Below are positions 10,384 to 23,104 of a stretch of 64,000 nucleotides of DNA, one piece after another. Position 1 is the first letter of the stretch, and each line of letters starts with the position of its first letter. This DNA is from Martelella sp. AD-3 (lineage in GTDB: Bacteria > Pseudomonadota > Alphaproteobacteria > Rhizobiales > Rhizobiaceae), in assembly GCF_001578105.1 (NCBI RefSeq), contig NZ_CP014275.1:4490703-4554702 (forward strand), given 5' to 3'. A program made the position numbers and the translations under genes. The notes under the pieces were generated by a model, which worked only from the letters and a program-made list of their open reading frames with translations, was not told where the DNA came from and made no database searches.

Positions 10384-11526
10384 ATGGCAAAAGCGGACTA
10401 TTACGAGACACTCGGCGTCAGCCGTTCGGTTGACGAAAAGGAGCTCAAGAGCGCCTTCCGCAAACTTGCGATGAAGTACCATCCGGACCGCAACCCGGAT
10501 AACAGCGAAGCCGAGAAGAAGTTCAAGGAAATCAACGAGGCCTATGAAACGCTGAAGGACCCGCAGAAGCGTGCGGCCTATGACCGTTTCGGCCATGCCG
10601 CCTTCGAGAATGGCGGACCGGGCGCCGGCGGCTTCGGCGCAGCCGGCGGTTTCGGCGGCGCAGGCGGCTTCTCCGATATCTTCGAGGATATTTTTGGCGA
10701 AATGATGGGCGGCGCCCGCGGACGTCGCTCTTCCGGTGGACGCGAGCGCGGGGCGGACCTGCGCTACAATATGGAGATCACGCTCGAGGAGAGCTTCGAG
10801 GGCAAGACGGCGCAGATCAGGGTTCCGACCTCCGTGGTCTGCGACGAATGCACGGGGTCCGGCGCCAAGCCCGGCTCCACGCCGACCACCTGTTCCACCT
10901 GTCACGGCTCCGGTCGGGTCCGGGCGGCACAAGGGTTCTTCTCCGTGGAACGCACCTGTCCGACCTGTCACGGCCGCGGCGAGACGATTTCCGATCCCTG
11001 TCCGAAATGCCGCGGCGAAGGCCGCACGGTCGAGGAGCGCTCGCTTTCGGTCAATATTCCCGCCGGCATCGAGGACGGCACCCGCATCCGCCTTCAGGGC
11101 GAGGGCGAGGCCGGGCTTCGCGGCGGTCCTTCCGGCGACCTCTACATCTTCCTCTCGGTCAAGCCGCACCCCTTCTTCCAGCGCGACGGCGCGGACCTGC
11201 ATTGCGTCGTGCCGATCTCCATGACCCAGGCGGCGCTTGGCGGCAAGTTCGAGGTGACCACGCTGGATGGCACCAAGTCGCGCGTTTCGGTTCCCGAGGG
11301 CACACAGACCGGCAAGCAGTTTCGCCTGAAGGGCAAGGGCATGCCGGTGCTCCGCTCCTCGCACAAGGGCGACCTCTACATTCAGGTCCGCGTTGAAACC
11401 CCACAGAAGCTCACCCGCCGCCAGCGCGAACTGCTGCAGGAATTCGACGAACTCTCCTCCAACGAGAACAACCCGGAATCCAACGGCTTCTTCGCCCGGA
11501 TGAAGGAGTTTTTCGGGACGGAGTGA
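10384..11526 (+). CDS. dnaJ: Chaperone protein DnaJ (Hsp40)
   Basis: Type I J-protein that stimulates DnaK ATP hydrolysis and delivers substrates. The 380 residues hold the J domain with HPDRNPDN (HPD motif), a Gly/Phe-rich linker ([15 protein letters not shown]), four CxxCxGxG zinc repeats ([32 protein letters not shown]) and the C-terminal peptide-binding domains. ATG 10384 is chosen because AAGAGG lies upstream and it begins [11 protein letters not shown] as in the family; an in-frame TTG at 10372 is unlikely. It follows dnaK by 91 bases. Confidence 0.98.
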   Translation: MAKADYYETLGVSRSVDEKELKSAFRKLAMKYHPDRNPDNSEAEKKFKEINEAYETLKDPQKRAAYDRFGHAAFENGGPGAGGFGAAGGFGGAGGFSDIFEDIFGEMMGGARGRRSSGGRERGADLRYNMEITLEESFEGKTAQIRVPTSVVCDECTGSGAKPGSTPTTCSTCHGSGRVRAAQGFFSVERTCPTCHGRGETISDPCPKCRGEGRTVEERSLSVNIPAGIEDGTRIRLQGEGEAGLRGGPSGDLYIFLSVKPHPFFQRDGADLHCVVPISMTQAALGGKFEVTTLDGTKSRVSVPEGTQTGKQFRLKGKGMPVLRSSHKGDLYIQVRVETPQKLTRRQRELLQEFDELSSNENNPESNGFFARMKEFFGTE

Positions 11527-11543
11527 GTTTCTTCGTGCAGCTT

Positions 11544-11648
11544 AGAGCGCCGTGCATCCATTCGGATGCACAAAGGACGCTCTAACCTATTGAATCTACG
11601 CATCGTTCTTTCCGAAAATCGATTCCGATTTTCGGAAAGAACGATGCG
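11544..11648. repeat. Mosaic palindromic repeat (RIME-like), two hairpins
   Basis: The first unit has outer arms AGAGCG/CGCTCT around TGCATCC-ATTC-GGATGCA (11553-11570). The second is a perfect 22-bp inverted repeat with a 6-base loop (11599-11648). The same style of element recurs at 18715-18868 and 57937-58005. It is typical of dispersed intergenic repeats in Rhizobiaceae. Confidence 0.75.
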
Positions 11649-11659
11649 CTAGAGATTGG

Positions 11660-11694
11660 AGGCGTCGGGATATGCCCGACGCCTTTCTTGTTTG
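11660..11694 (+). terminator. Intrinsic terminator after dnaJ
   Basis: AGGCGTCGGG-ATATG-CCCGACGCCT is a perfect 10-bp stem followed by TTTCTTGTTTG. Confidence 0.88.
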
Positions 11695-11817
11695 TTGATC
11701 CCGCCGCCCGATCCGCTACGCCGGGATGACGGAGGACCAAGGCAGACCGTGGATCCGGCCTTTCACCGGCTGCGCTTTTGTCCCATAAGGGGCGAACCGA
11801 CAAGAACAGAAACCGCC

Positions 11818-12942
11818 ATGCTGCCTTCCATCTTCCTCACCGCGCTGAAACTGACCGATTTCCGCAACTATCCGCAGGCCGGGCTTGCGCTGGACGGGCG
11901 GCATGTGGTGCTGACGGGTGAGAACGGTTCGGGCAAGACCAATCTTCTGGAGGCTGTCTCCTTTCTCTCGCCCGGACGCGGCATGCGGCGGGCGTCCTAT
12001 GCGCAGGTGGTGCGCAAGGGCGCGCCGGCCGGTTTCACCGTGTTTTCCGAGCTTGAGGGCATGGAAGGCAGCGTCGCCATCGGCACGGGCACGGATGGCG
12101 CGGAGGGGACGGGGCGCAGGGTCCGCATCAACGGCACCCAGGCGGCGTCCGGAGACGAACTCCTTGATCATGTCCGGGTGATCTGGCTGACGCCGGCCAT
12201 GGACGGGCTTTTCACCGGACCGGCGGGCGATCGCCGGCGGTTTCTCGACCGGATGGTGCTGTCGATCGATCCCGCCCATGGCCGCCGCGTTGCCGATTTC
12301 GAGCGGGCCATGCGCTCGCGCAACCGGCTTTTGTCCGAGCGGCGGACGGAGCCTGCCTGGCTTTCCGGGCTTGAGGAACAGATGGCGGGGCTTGGCGTCG
12401 CCATGGCGCTGGCGCGGCGTGAACTGCTGTCGCTCCTGACCGGGTTGATCGCCGAAAGCGAGGCGGGTTCTCCCTTCCCTGCGCCCGAGATCGCGCTTGC
12501 CGGCTTCTTCGCCGACGCGGCGGATGCACCGGCAATCGATCTTGAGGATCGCTATCGGGCCGTGCTGGAGGAGGAACGCTTTCGCGATGCGGCCGCCGGA
12601 CGCACGCTGGAAGGTCCGCACCGCAGCGAAATGGCGGTGCGCCATGCGCAGAAGGAGATGGACGCCGCCCTTTGCTCGACGGGCGAGCAGAAGGCGCTGC
12701 TGCTCGGCCTTGTGCTGGCGCATGCGCGGCTGACGCGCCGCATCAGCGGCCATCCGCCGGTGATGCTGTTTGACGAGGTGGCCGCCCATCTGGATGAGGG
12801 GCGGCGCGCTGCCCTTTTCGCCCGCATTGCCGAAATCGGCGGCCAGGCCTTCATGACCGGAACTGACCGCTCGCTGTTTGAGGCGCTCGGCGATGACGGT
12901 CAGTTCTTCACTGTGTCTGACGGCAAAATTCGCGCCGACTGA
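11818..12942 (+). CDS. recF: DNA replication and repair protein RecF
   Basis: SMC-like ATPase that helps load RecA at single-strand gaps through RecOR. From the ATG at 11818 the protein is 374 residues, usual for RecF. It begins LTALKLTDFRNYP, has the Walker A TGENGSGKTNLLEA (about 29-42), the signature region CSTGEQKALLLGLVLA and Walker B PVMLFDEVAAHLD. The frame is open further upstream to 11656, but that part is low-complexity intergenic sequence. It is not beside dnaN, as is often so in alphaproteobacteria. Confidence 0.96.
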   Translation: MLPSIFLTALKLTDFRNYPQAGLALDGRHVVLTGENGSGKTNLLEAVSFLSPGRGMRRASYAQVVRKGAPAGFTVFSELEGMEGSVAIGTGTDGAEGTGRRVRINGTQAASGDELLDHVRVIWLTPAMDGLFTGPAGDRRRFLDRMVLSIDPAHGRRVADFERAMRSRNRLLSERRTEPAWLSGLEEQMAGLGVAMALARRELLSLLTGLIAESEAGSPFPAPEIALAGFFADAADAPAIDLEDRYRAVLEEERFRDAAAGRTLEGPHRSEMAVRHAQKEMDAALCSTGEQKALLLGLVLAHARLTRRISGHPPVMLFDEVAAHLDEGRRAALFARIAEIGGQAFMTGTDRSLFEALGDDGQFFTVSDGKIRAD

Positions 12943-12950
12943 GATGCGCC

Positions 12951-13154
12951 TCAGTAATGCGGCGGCTTGGTGACGGCGGGCCGTTCGCCGGCGCTTTCCT
13001 CAAGCTCGAGAAAGCGGTCGGTCAGAAGTTCGAACTTTTTCTCGAGACTCTCGATCTTCTTCCACTGTTGAGCCACCTGATCGGATAGCTCGTCAATGGT
13101 CTTGGTCTGGTAGGCGACGGTTTCTTCAAGACGGACAATGCGCTCTTCAGTCAT
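12951..13154 (-). CDS. slyX: SlyX family protein
   Basis: A 67-residue coiled-coil protein with heptad-like pattern (IVRLEETVAYQTKTIDELSD, KKIESLEKKFELL) and the family's proline-rich C-terminal PPHY. Function of SlyX is unknown. The start at 13154 is chosen because GGAGG lies 6 bases upstream; the first in-frame ATG at 13166 overlaps that site. Convergent with recF, ending 8 bases from its stop. Confidence 0.85.
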   Translation of the reverse strand: MTEERIVRLEETVAYQTKTIDELSDQVAQQWKKIESLEKKFELLTDRFLELEESAGERPAVTKPPHY

Positions 13155-13286
13155 ATCAGCCTCCATGTTTTCCTGGGATGGGTCGGCGTATCATCCGCGA
13201 GGTAGGAATGTTTGCCGCCCCTGTCAACAAAGCAAAGGCGGCTCCATGCGGAACCGCCTTTGGTCATGCGGATGATCCGCAAGCGA

Positions 13287-16447
<3,161 letters not shown>

Positions 16448-16491
16448 GCCCGTTTCCTGAACGGTTTCGTCCTCGGCGCTTGTGGCCACCC

Positions 16492-16893
16492 TCAGTTCTG
16501 CCGTTTCCAAAACTCTTCCAGTCCCTGTCTGACGTTGATGACATCCTCTTCCGTCCCGAGCAGTTCGAAACGATAGAGGTACGGTACCTTGCATTTCGCG
16601 GAGATGATGTCGCCGGCAATGCCGTAGGTCTCTCCGAAATTCGTGTTTCCGGAAGCGATGACGCCGCGGATCAGCGCCCTGTTCTCCGGATTGTTGAGGA
16701 AGCGGATGACCGGCTTCGGCACTGCGCCGCGTCCGTCGCCGCCGGCATAGGTCGGCACGACGAGGACATAGGGCGCATCCACCGTTTCCGTATCCCCCTG
16801 GGGGCCGAGGCGTCTTGCCTCGAGCCCGGTCTTGGTCACGAAACGGTGCGTATTGCCCGTGGCGCTGGAATAATAGACGAGCATGCCCGTCAT
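16492..16893 (-). CDS. nrdI: Class Ib RNR assembly flavodoxin NrdI
   Basis: A 133-residue FMN protein that supplies oxidant for assembling the Mn(III)2-tyrosyl radical of NrdF. The flavodoxin loop [14 protein letters not shown] is at residues 5-18, [14 protein letters not shown] binds the flavin edge, and [13 protein letters not shown] is the NrdI signature. It lies between nrdH and nrdE in the usual order. The gap of 120 bases to nrdH is GC-rich with several small palindromes. Confidence 0.95.
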   Translation of the reverse strand: MTGMLVYYSSATGNTHRFVTKTGLEARRLGPQGDTETVDAPYVLVVPTYAGGDGRGAVPKPVIRFLNNPENRALIRGVIASGNTNFGETYGIAGDIISAKCKVPYLYRFELLGTEEDVINVRQGLEEFWKRQN

Positions 16894-17013
16894 CCCTTTC
16901 CCTCTTCACCAGCACGGCGCGTCCTTTGACGCGCCGTCTTGTCCTTGCTGCGCCCGCTGCGTTTTCCCGCGCGGGCGCGCTCGCGCGCCGGCCCTCGGGC
17001 CGGCATTACACGG

Positions 17014-17235
17014 TCAGGCGAGGGTGCCGATCATGTCCGGGCGGAAGCCGGACCAGTGCTGTTCGCCGGCAACGACGACGGGCACCTGGCGATAGCCCAT
17101 GCCGACGACATGGTCATAGGCTTCGTTGTCCACCGACACGTCGACGACTTCATAGTCGAGGCCCTTGCGCTCGAGCGCGCGGGTCGTCGCATTGCACTGC
17201 ACGCAAGCCGGTTTGGAGTAGACAGTGATCTTCAT
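17014..17235 (-). CDS. nrdH: Glutaredoxin-like protein NrdH
   Basis: Thioredoxin-reductase-dependent hydrogen donor for NrdEF. The 73 residues have the redox motif CVQC (Cys11, Cys14), the NrdH-specific ALERKGLDYEVVDVS and the QVPVVV cis-proline loop. Start 17235 (MKITVYSKP) is set by GAGG 6 bases upstream; an in-frame ATG further up is not needed. First gene of the operon, with paired NrdR-like boxes about 350-395 bases upstream. Confidence 0.95.
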   Translation of the reverse strand: MKITVYSKPACVQCNATTRALERKGLDYEVVDVSVDNEAYDHVVGMGYRQVPVVVAGEQHWSGFRPDMIGTLA

Positions 17236-17917
17236 CGTTATCCTCGCATAATCATTGTTTTTCAAAAGCGCCGATCATATCGCCGGCGCTTTCCCGCGCA
17301 TCTTGCGGAGCCGGCCATGTTGATCATCAACAGGATCGGCTCCGGACCGGACCGTTGCCGGCCGAAAGCCGGGGAAGGCGCGGCGGTTGCAAGTCGTCAC
17401 CGCCACTCTCTCTCAACAGTCTCCTCGAACGCATTGACCGGACTGGCGTTTTCATGCCTCAGAAGTCGGCACGGCGCGCGCTGTCCACGGGGAACATCAC
17501 TTCGACACATGCTTATGAGGACTCAAAACCTTGAAGACCGGACGCCGCTGACGCATCAGCTTGATTCGATAGAATCACCATAACACAATATCTGCGAACT
17601 GAAATGCCCGAACTCACCATATATAGTGTTTCGCACGCATGAATTCCATATTCACAGTTAACACAATATGACAGGGGGAATGATACAGGAAGTGTCTGCG
17701 GCCCCGTAGGCCGGGGCGCGCGGGCCGGACGAATCGCATTCGCCGAAATGTCGATATGGCGAAAGATGACTGCTCGCCACCCTCATCGGCTACCAACCTG
17801 TGGTAGAACCCGCACGCGGGCGCGATTTCTTCATCGCTTTCCACAGGCGGAAAAAGGTGACGGCCAAGCTCGGCCCTATCCGCAGTGCCGCCGAAGCGCG
17901 CGCTGCCGCGGAAAGGC
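17236..17917. other. 682-base intergenic region between SURF1 and nrdH
   Basis: No convincing gene. The part nearest nrdH would be a leader of about 350 bases if transcription starts at the NrdR boxes (17583-17629). The part nearest SURF1 is dense in short hairpins on the minus strand (GCGATgaagaaATCGC, CCCGCGTGCGGG, CTACCacaggttGGTAG, GCCCCggcctacGGGGC) and a weak terminator-like GGCC stem with five T at 17851-17875. A 126-codon open frame across 17614-17994 reads through the operator boxes and looks spurious. Confidence 0.5.
17583..17629 (-). promoter_or_regulatory. Paired NrdR-like operator boxes for nrdHIEF
   Basis: Box 1 ACACAATATCTGCGAA (17583-17598) and box 2 TCACCATATATAGTGT (17614-17629) resemble the NrdR consensus ACACWATATATWGTGT; box 2 is close to a full palindrome. 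Their centres are 31 bp apart, three helical turns, which is the arrangement known for NrdR tandem boxes. A further weaker match ACACAATATGACAGGG lies at 17661-17676. Confidence 0.72.
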
Positions 17918-18667
17918 CTATTCCCCGTCTTCTTCCGGCGGCGGCCGCGTGCCCCATACGCCTTCATAGCGCAGCACCAGCGCATAAAGGGCAAGCGTGC
18001 CGAGCGCCATGGCGAACCAGGTCAGCGCGTAGCTCAGATGTGCGTTGCGGAACTTCACCACTGTCAGCCCACCGATCGGATAGCCGCCCGGATTGACGGT
18101 GCTGTCGGCATCGATGAAATAGGGGGCAAAGGGTCTCAGCCCCTTGGTTGCCATGATCGAGGCCACGTCGCGACGGTACCAGTTCCCGTTCTCCGGATCG
18201 TTGGCGCGCGAGAACAGCCAGCCCTTGTCCTCCGACATGCGCAGGAGGCCGGATATGGTCACTTCGCCTTCCGGCGCCGAGCGGGTCGAGCGCGCGCGCT
18301 TTTCCTCCGGCACGAAGCCGCGATTGATCAGCACATAGCTGCCGTCCGGACGCAAAAGCGGCGTCATCACGAAGTAGCCGGGCCCGAGTTCGGTCGGGTA
18401 GTAGATCTGCACTTCCTGACTGTTGATGAGCTTGCCGGTGACGGTCACGTGGCGGTAGGCATCTTTCGCGCGCGTGATCTCAGGCCAGTCGGCGGGGCCC
18501 GGCGCCGGCACGGCCGGGGCTTCCACCCGCGCCTCGACGGCAGCGATCAGGTCAAGCTTCCATTGCAGGCGATAGACCTGCCAGATGCCGAGCGCCGCGA
18601 AGCCGGCGAAGATCACGGCCGCGACGGCGGTGATGGCGATCAGACGTTTTCTGGAGGAGGCGACCAT
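17918..18667 (-). CDS. SURF1 family terminal oxidase assembly protein
   Basis: A 249-residue SURF1/Shy1 homologue: an N-terminal membrane helix (about 9-28) ending GIWQVYRLQWKLDLI, the periplasmic middle domain with PGYFVMTPLL and YVLINRGFVPEEKR, and a second C-terminal helix (LSYALTWFAMALGTLALYALVL). SURF1 proteins help insert haem a or o into oxidases. Located after cyoABCD on the same strand but separated by a terminator and repeat, so partly independent expression is likely. AGGAAA precedes the ATG. Confidence 0.92.
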   Translation of the reverse strand: MVASSRKRLIAITAVAAVIFAGFAALGIWQVYRLQWKLDLIAAVEARVEAPAVPAPGPADWPEITRAKDAYRHVTVTGKLINSQEVQIYYPTELGPGYFVMTPLLRPDGSYVLINRGFVPEEKRARSTRSAPEGEVTISGLLRMSEDKGWLFSRANDPENGNWYRRDVASIMATKGLRPFAPYFIDADSTVNPGGYPIGGLTVVKFRNAHLSYALTWFAMALGTLALYALVLRYEGVWGTRPPPEEDGE

Positions 18668-18714
18668 GGCGAATTTCCTTCCCGACCGCCGGAATGCAGC
18701 GGCCTGTCGCGGGT

Positions 18715-18868
18715 TCTAGAGCGGTTCCGCCATTCTTGGAAACGCGCAACCGCTCCATCTATTTGTTTTGACGCATTTTCGCGGACGTCAGATGTTTCCA
18801 TCTGACTGCGAAATGCTCTAGCGCATCGGCCCGAGAATCGGAATCGATTTCCGGAAAGCCCGACGCGC
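18715..18868. repeat. Mosaic palindromic repeat (RIME-like), second copy
   Basis: Contains GAGCGGTT...AACCGCTC arms, then a stem GCATTTTCGCggacGTCAGATG against CATCTGACTGCGAAATGC, then a degenerate palindrome around CGGAATCGATTTCCG. The segment CTATTTGTTTTGACGC...GACGTCAGATG is shared with the copy at 57937-58005, and the last palindrome is like the 11599-11648 unit. Confidence 0.7.
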
Positions 18869-18883
18869 CGTCAACGGCTCTTG

Positions 18884-18920
18884 AAACAAAAACGCCTCCC
18901 CGCGGGAGCCGAGGGGAGGC
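18884..18920 (-). terminator. Intrinsic terminator of the cyo operon
   Basis: On the minus strand GCCTCCCC and GGGGAGGC form a perfect 8-bp stem around an 11-base loop, followed by GTTTTTGTTT. It ends 24 bases after cyoD. Confidence 0.88.
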
Positions 18921-18943
18921 GGAAGACGCGGCAGGGCAAAGGC

Positions 18944-19402
18944 TTACTGCTGGCCCTGGACGATGATGTTGCCGGTGACGCCGGCATCGCGCAGCTGCTG
19001 GGCAATCTCGGGCGTGGCGCAGACGATCGTGCCGTCATCGAGATAGGTGTAGCCGCTTTCCGGAAGGGGCATCATGTATTTGTTCATGTTGTGCATGACC
19101 CAGAGCGAGCCGGCGAGCACGATCAAGAGCAGGATCAGGGCCAGAAGCGAGGATGCCATGGTCCAGCCTTCTTCCTGGTGGCTGCTCAGGAGCAGGAAAT
19201 ATTTCAGATGCACCAGGATCTGCGCCGCGGCGCAGATCATGACCACGGCAATCAGGAAACCCTTGCTGGAGATCGCGTCGGCCATCACCAGTCCGAAGGG
19301 AATGATGGTGAGGAGGGCCGCCAGGATAAAGCCGGTCATCAGCGACTTGAAGCTGCCGTGACCATGGCTTTCGTGGGATGCATGTTCGTTGGCTGAACTC
19401 AT
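18944..19402 (-). CDS. cyoD: Cytochrome o ubiquinol oxidase subunit IV CyoD
   Basis: A 152-residue small subunit of the cytochrome bo3-type quinol oxidase with three membrane helices (about 19-40, 47-70, 83-105) and the family segment FKSLMTGFILAALLTIIPF. The C-terminal 40 residues form a soluble tail, longer than in E. coli CyoD (109 aa). Its ATG overlaps the cyoC stop by 4 bases. No CyoE (haem O synthase) gene follows; a terminator does, so haem O or A must be made from another locus. Confidence 0.94.
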   Translation of the reverse strand: MSSANEHASHESHGHGSFKSLMTGFILAALLTIIPFGLVMADAISSKGFLIAVVMICAAAQILVHLKYFLLLSSHQEEGWTMASSLLALILLLIVLAGSLWVMHNMNKYMMPLPESGYTYLDDGTIVCATPEIAQQLRDAGVTGNIIVQGQQ

Positions 19403-20007
19403 AGAACCACTCCCGTAAGATAGACAAGCGAGAACACGCCGATCCAGACCAGATCGAGGAAGTGCCAGAACATCGACAACGTCGCCGTGCGCCGGCGCGT
19501 CGCTTCGGTGAGGCCCTTGCGCGACAACTGGAACAGAAGAACGATCAGCCAGATCGTGCCGAAGGTGACGTGCAGGCCGTGCGTGCCGACCAGGGTGAAA
19601 TAGGCCGAAAGGAAGGCCGAACGGTCCGGCGTGGCGCCGAGTTCGATGAAGTGATGGAATTCATAGATCTCCATCGCCAGGAAGCCGACGGCGAAAAGGC
19701 CGGCGACGATCAGCCACTTCATCAGGCCTGCCTTGTCGCCCTTGTCCATCCGCAGCATGCCCATGCCGAAGGTGACCGAGGAGAACAGCAGAAGCGCCGT
19801 CTCGATAAGGGCGAAGTCGAGCTCGAACAGGTCGGCCGGCGAGGGGCCGCCCGCATAGGAGCGGCCCAGAACGGCATAGGTTGCAAAGAGCGTGCCGAAG
19901 ATCAGGCAGTCGCTCATGAGGTAGATCCAGAAGCCGAGCTGCGTCGGGCTGCTGTGATGGGCGTGTTCGTCGTGATGCGTATCGCCCGTCTGATCAGCGA
20001 TCGTCAT
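19399..20007 (-). CDS. cyoC: Cytochrome o ubiquinol oxidase subunit III CyoC
   Basis: A 202-residue haem-copper oxidase subunit III with five membrane helices and the conserved FHHFIELG and [13 protein letters not shown] segments. The histidine-rich N-terminus ([10 protein letters not shown]) is typical for this subunit in alphaproteobacteria. Overlaps the end of cyoB and the start of cyoD by 4 bases each, so the three are translationally coupled. Confidence 0.96.
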   Translation of the reverse strand: MTIADQTGDTHHDEHAHHSSPTQLGFWIYLMSDCLIFGTLFATYAVLGRSYAGGPSPADLFELDFALIETALLLFSSVTFGMGMLRMDKGDKAGLMKWLIVAGLFAVGFLAMEIYEFHHFIELGATPDRSAFLSAYFTLVGTHGLHVTFGTIWLIVLLFQLSRKGLTEATRRRTATLSMFWHFLDLVWIGVFSLVYLTGVVL

Positions 20008-21986
20008 GCATAAGCCTCCTTGGCCTTTTCCTGGTCACGGGCGACCTCTTCGGCAGGAATGTAGTAGTCGCGGTCGAAATCGAAGGTGTGGTAGATGATC
20101 GTGCCGATGGCCGCGAGGAAGCTGACGATCGCCAGCCACCAGATGTGCCAGACAAGGGCGAAGCCGAGCGCGAGCGCGAAGAAGGCGGGGACGATGCCGG
20201 CCCAGGTGTTCTTCGGCATGTGGATCGGCTGGTAGTCCGTCGACCACTTGAAGCCCTGCTTCTTCATCTGCCACCAGGCGTCGCGGCCGGTCACGACGAT
20301 ATCCTGCGGGAAGTTGTAGGCCGGGACCGGCGAGAGGGTGGCCCATTCCAGCGTGCGGCCGTTCCACGGATCGGGACCGCATTTCAGCTTCTCACGGTTC
20401 CTGATCGAGACCACGAGCTGGATAACGGTGCAGGCGATGCCGGCGCCGATGGTCAGCATGCCGATGCAGGCAATGACGAAGTAGATCTGCCAGCCGACAT
20501 CGGTATAGCTCTGCAGCCGGCGGGTCACGCCCATCAGGCCGAGGATGTAAAGCGGCATGAAGGCGATGTAGAAGCCGATGCACCAGAACCAGAAGGAGCG
20601 GCGGCCCCATTTGTCATCGAGCTTGAAGCCGAAGACCTTGGGCCACCAGTACTGGTATCCCGCCATCAGCCCAAAGACCACGCCGCCGATGATGACGTTG
20701 TGGAAATGGGCGATCAGGAACAGCGAGTTATGCAGCTGGAAGTCCGCCGGGGGCACGGCGAGCATGACGCCGGTCATGCCGCCGATGGTGAAGGTGATCA
20801 GGAAGCCGACCGTCCAGTACATCGGCGTCTCGAACCGGATGCGCCCGCGATACATGGTGAACAGCCAGTTGAAGATCTTCGCGCCCGTCGGCACGGCGAT
20901 GATCATCGTGGCAATGCCGAAGAAGGTGTTGACGCTGGCGCCCGAACCCATGGTGAAGAAGTGGTGCAGCCAGACGACGAAGGACAGCACCAGAATGCAG
21001 GAGGTCGCATAGACCATCGACCGATAACCGAAGAGCGGCTTGCCGGAGAAGGTGGCGACCACTTCGGAGAAGATGCCGAAGCACGGCAGGATCAGGATAT
21101 AGACTTCCGGGTGGCCCCAGATCCAGATCAGGTTCACATAGAGCATGGGGTTGCCGCCCATGTCGTTGGTGAAGAAGTGCATGCCGAGATAGCGGTCGAG
21201 CGCCAGCATGGCGAGCGTTGCCGTCAGCACCGGGAAGGCGGCGACGATCAGCACGTTGGCGGCAAGCGTCGTCCAGGTGAAGACCGGCATGCGCATCATG
21301 GTCATGCCCGGCGCGCGCATCTTCAGGATCGTGGCGATCATGTTGACGCCGGACAGCGTCGTGCCTATGCCGGCGATCTGTAGAGACCATATGTAATAAT
21401 CGACCCCCACATCGGGCGAGTATGCGATCCCCGAAAGCGGCGGCATGGCAAGCCAGCCGGTGCGGCCGAGCAGGCCGATGAACAGCGACACGTTGAGCAG
21501 GATCGCGCCGGCCACCGTCATCCAGAAGGAGAAATTGTTGAGCCAGGGGAAGGCGACGTCGCGCGCGCCGATCTGCAGGGGCATGGCGATATTCATCACC
21601 CCGACCAGGAAGGCCATGGCGAAGAAGAAGATCATGACCGTGCCGTGGGCGGTGAAGATCTGGTCGAAATGGTGCGGCGGCAGATAGCCCTGCGCGCCGC
21701 CTGCGGCGATCGCCTGCTGGGTGCGCATCATGAAGGCGTCGGTGAAGCCGCGGAACAGCATCACCAGCGCCAGCACGATATACATCACGCCGATCTTCTT
21801 GTGGTCGACCGAGGTGAACCACTCGTTCCACAGATAGGCCCATTTGCGGTGATAGGTGATCAGGCCGAAAACGGTCAGCGCCGCGATCACGACGGCAGCG
21901 AAGGTGACGTCGAGAATGAGAACGTCATAGGGAATGTCATCCCAGCTGAGCTTACCGAATATGATGTTCCAGAATTCAGATCTCAT
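20004..21986 (-). CDS. cyoB: Cytochrome o ubiquinol oxidase subunit I CyoB
   Basis: The catalytic haem-copper subunit: 660 residues, about fifteen membrane helices. [18 protein letters not shown] carries the CuB histidine and cross-linked tyrosine, WLHHFFTMG holds the other two CuB histidines, and [13 protein letters not shown] carries the haem ligands. Oxidises ubiquinol and pumps protons. Its ATG overlaps the last base of the cyoA stop. The VHWEKW-like N-terminal [17 protein letters not shown] matches bo3-type subunits rather than cytochrome c oxidases. Confidence 0.98.
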   Translation of the reverse strand: MRSEFWNIIFGKLSWDDIPYDVLILDVTFAAVVIAALTVFGLITYHRKWAYLWNEWFTSVDHKKIGVMYIVLALVMLFRGFTDAFMMRTQQAIAAGGAQGYLPPHHFDQIFTAHGTVMIFFFAMAFLVGVMNIAMPLQIGARDVAFPWLNNFSFWMTVAGAILLNVSLFIGLLGRTGWLAMPPLSGIAYSPDVGVDYYIWSLQIAGIGTTLSGVNMIATILKMRAPGMTMMRMPVFTWTTLAANVLIVAAFPVLTATLAMLALDRYLGMHFFTNDMGGNPMLYVNLIWIWGHPEVYILILPCFGIFSEVVATFSGKPLFGYRSMVYATSCILVLSFVVWLHHFFTMGSGASVNTFFGIATMIIAVPTGAKIFNWLFTMYRGRIRFETPMYWTVGFLITFTIGGMTGVMLAVPPADFQLHNSLFLIAHFHNVIIGGVVFGLMAGYQYWWPKVFGFKLDDKWGRRSFWFWCIGFYIAFMPLYILGLMGVTRRLQSYTDVGWQIYFVIACIGMLTIGAGIACTVIQLVVSIRNREKLKCGPDPWNGRTLEWATLSPVPAYNFPQDIVVTGRDAWWQMKKQGFKWSTDYQPIHMPKNTWAGIVPAFFALALGFALVWHIWWLAIVSFLAAIGTIIYHTFDFDRDYYIPAEEVARDQEKAKEAYA

Positions 21987-23104
21987 TAGTGCCTCACGGG
22001 TTCAGAAGCGTTCGACGCGCTGTCGTCGCCGGGAATATGGGTCACGGTCTGGTTCGGATTCTTGATATTGACCGGACCGCGTCGCGGCTCATCGGGATTG
22101 GCGTGGAGCACACCGTCGAATTGATGCTGGTCGAAGCCCTCGCCGGGCGGGAACTCGTCGTAAAGATAGCTGTCCTTGGTCTTCACGCCCTGAAGGCCGC
22201 CACCGCCCATCATGTCCTGCATCATCATTTCGCCGACGCAGACCTTGCCCGGCTCGACGCAGAGCCCGACGATCCTGTCGAAGAGGTTGTCGGCAACGCC
22301 GTTGTAGTAGGAGACGCTATCGGCGACCGTCGGCTTGGCGAGCTGGAGATAGGTCTCGTCGCTCATCGTGTTGGAAGAAGCCTTGACCGTGTTGACCCAG
22401 CTGGAGAACTCGTCCTCGGAAACGGCGAAGGTCTCGAAATCCATATGGGCGTAGCCAGGGCCGGAATAGTTGGCGGAGCGGCCGTAGTACTGGCCGGCCT
22501 CTTCGGCGACCAGATGCAGCTTCGTCTCCATGCCGGCCATGGTGTAGATCATGCCGGCAAGGGCGGGCACGGCAAAGGTGTTCATGACCGAGCTCGAGGT
22601 GAGCTTCAGGTTGACCGGACGGTCCGTCGGGATCACCAACTGGTTGACCACGGCCATGTCCTGTTCGGGGTAGATGAACAGCCATTTCCAGTCGAGCGAG
22701 ACGACGTCGATCTCCAGGGGCTCGCCGGCGATATGGTCGAGCGGCTTGTAGGGGTCGAGCCTGTGGGTGTAGATCCAGGTCATCGCGCCGAGCGCGATGA
22801 TGATCATGACCGGCACGCCCCAGATGAACGCCTCGAACAGCGAGGAATGTTCGAATTCCGGGTCGTAGTCATCGGTGGTCTTGCGGCCGTCGCGGTAGCG
22901 CCAGGGGATGTAGACCGCGAGCACCAGCACCGGAACGATGATGACGAGCATCAGCACCGTCGATGCGATCAGGAGGTCGCGCTCCTGGTTGGCGACCCAG
23001 CCGGCCGGGTCGAGAAGAATGAGCTGACAGCCCGACAAGAGAAGCGCAAGCGGCAAAAGCAGCGCCGGTTTCAAAAGCTTGTATAGGTTCACAATCGCCT
23101 TCAT
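21986..23104 (-). CDS. cyoA: Cytochrome o ubiquinol oxidase subunit II CyoA
   Basis: A 372-residue membrane-anchored subunit with a lipobox LLLSGC (about residues 20-25), two membrane helices and a cupredoxin domain that lacks the CuA cysteine pair, as expected for quinol oxidases. [21 protein letters not shown] is diagnostic. The long hydrophilic C-terminal tail is typical of rhizobial CyoA. The ATG at 23104 has a poor ribosome-binding site; GTG 23092, with AAGG 5 bases upstream, may be the true start. Confidence 0.96.
   Translation of the reverse strand: MKAIVNLYKLLKPALLLPLALLLSGCQLILLDPAGWVANQERDLLIASTVLMLVIIVPVLVLAVYIPWRYRDGRKTTDDYDPEFEHSSLFEAFIWGVPVMIIIALGAMTWIYTHRLDPYKPLDHIAGEPLEIDVVSLDWKWLFIYPEQDMAVVNQLVIPTDRPVNLKLTSSSVMNTFAVPALAGMIYTMAGMETKLHLVAEEAGQYYGRSANYSGPGYAHMDFETFAVSEDEFSSWVNTVKASSNTMSDETYLQLAKPTVADSVSYYNGVADNLFDRIVGLCVEPGKVCVGEMMMQDMMGGGGLQGVKTKDSYLYDEFPPGEGFDQHQFDGVLHANPDEPRRGPVNIKNPNQTVTHIPGDDSASNASEPVRH

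Noticed and set aside
17690..17900. Possible cobalamin riboswitch upstream of nrdHIEF
   Set aside because: The conserved B12 box and the GGGAA/GGTG-type core could not be found on the minus strand, although the region is hairpin-rich.
17614..17994. 126-codon open frame on the minus strand across the nrd upstream region
   Set aside because: It runs through the NrdR-like boxes, overlaps the SURF1 3' end and ends in atypical residues; no ribosome-binding site.
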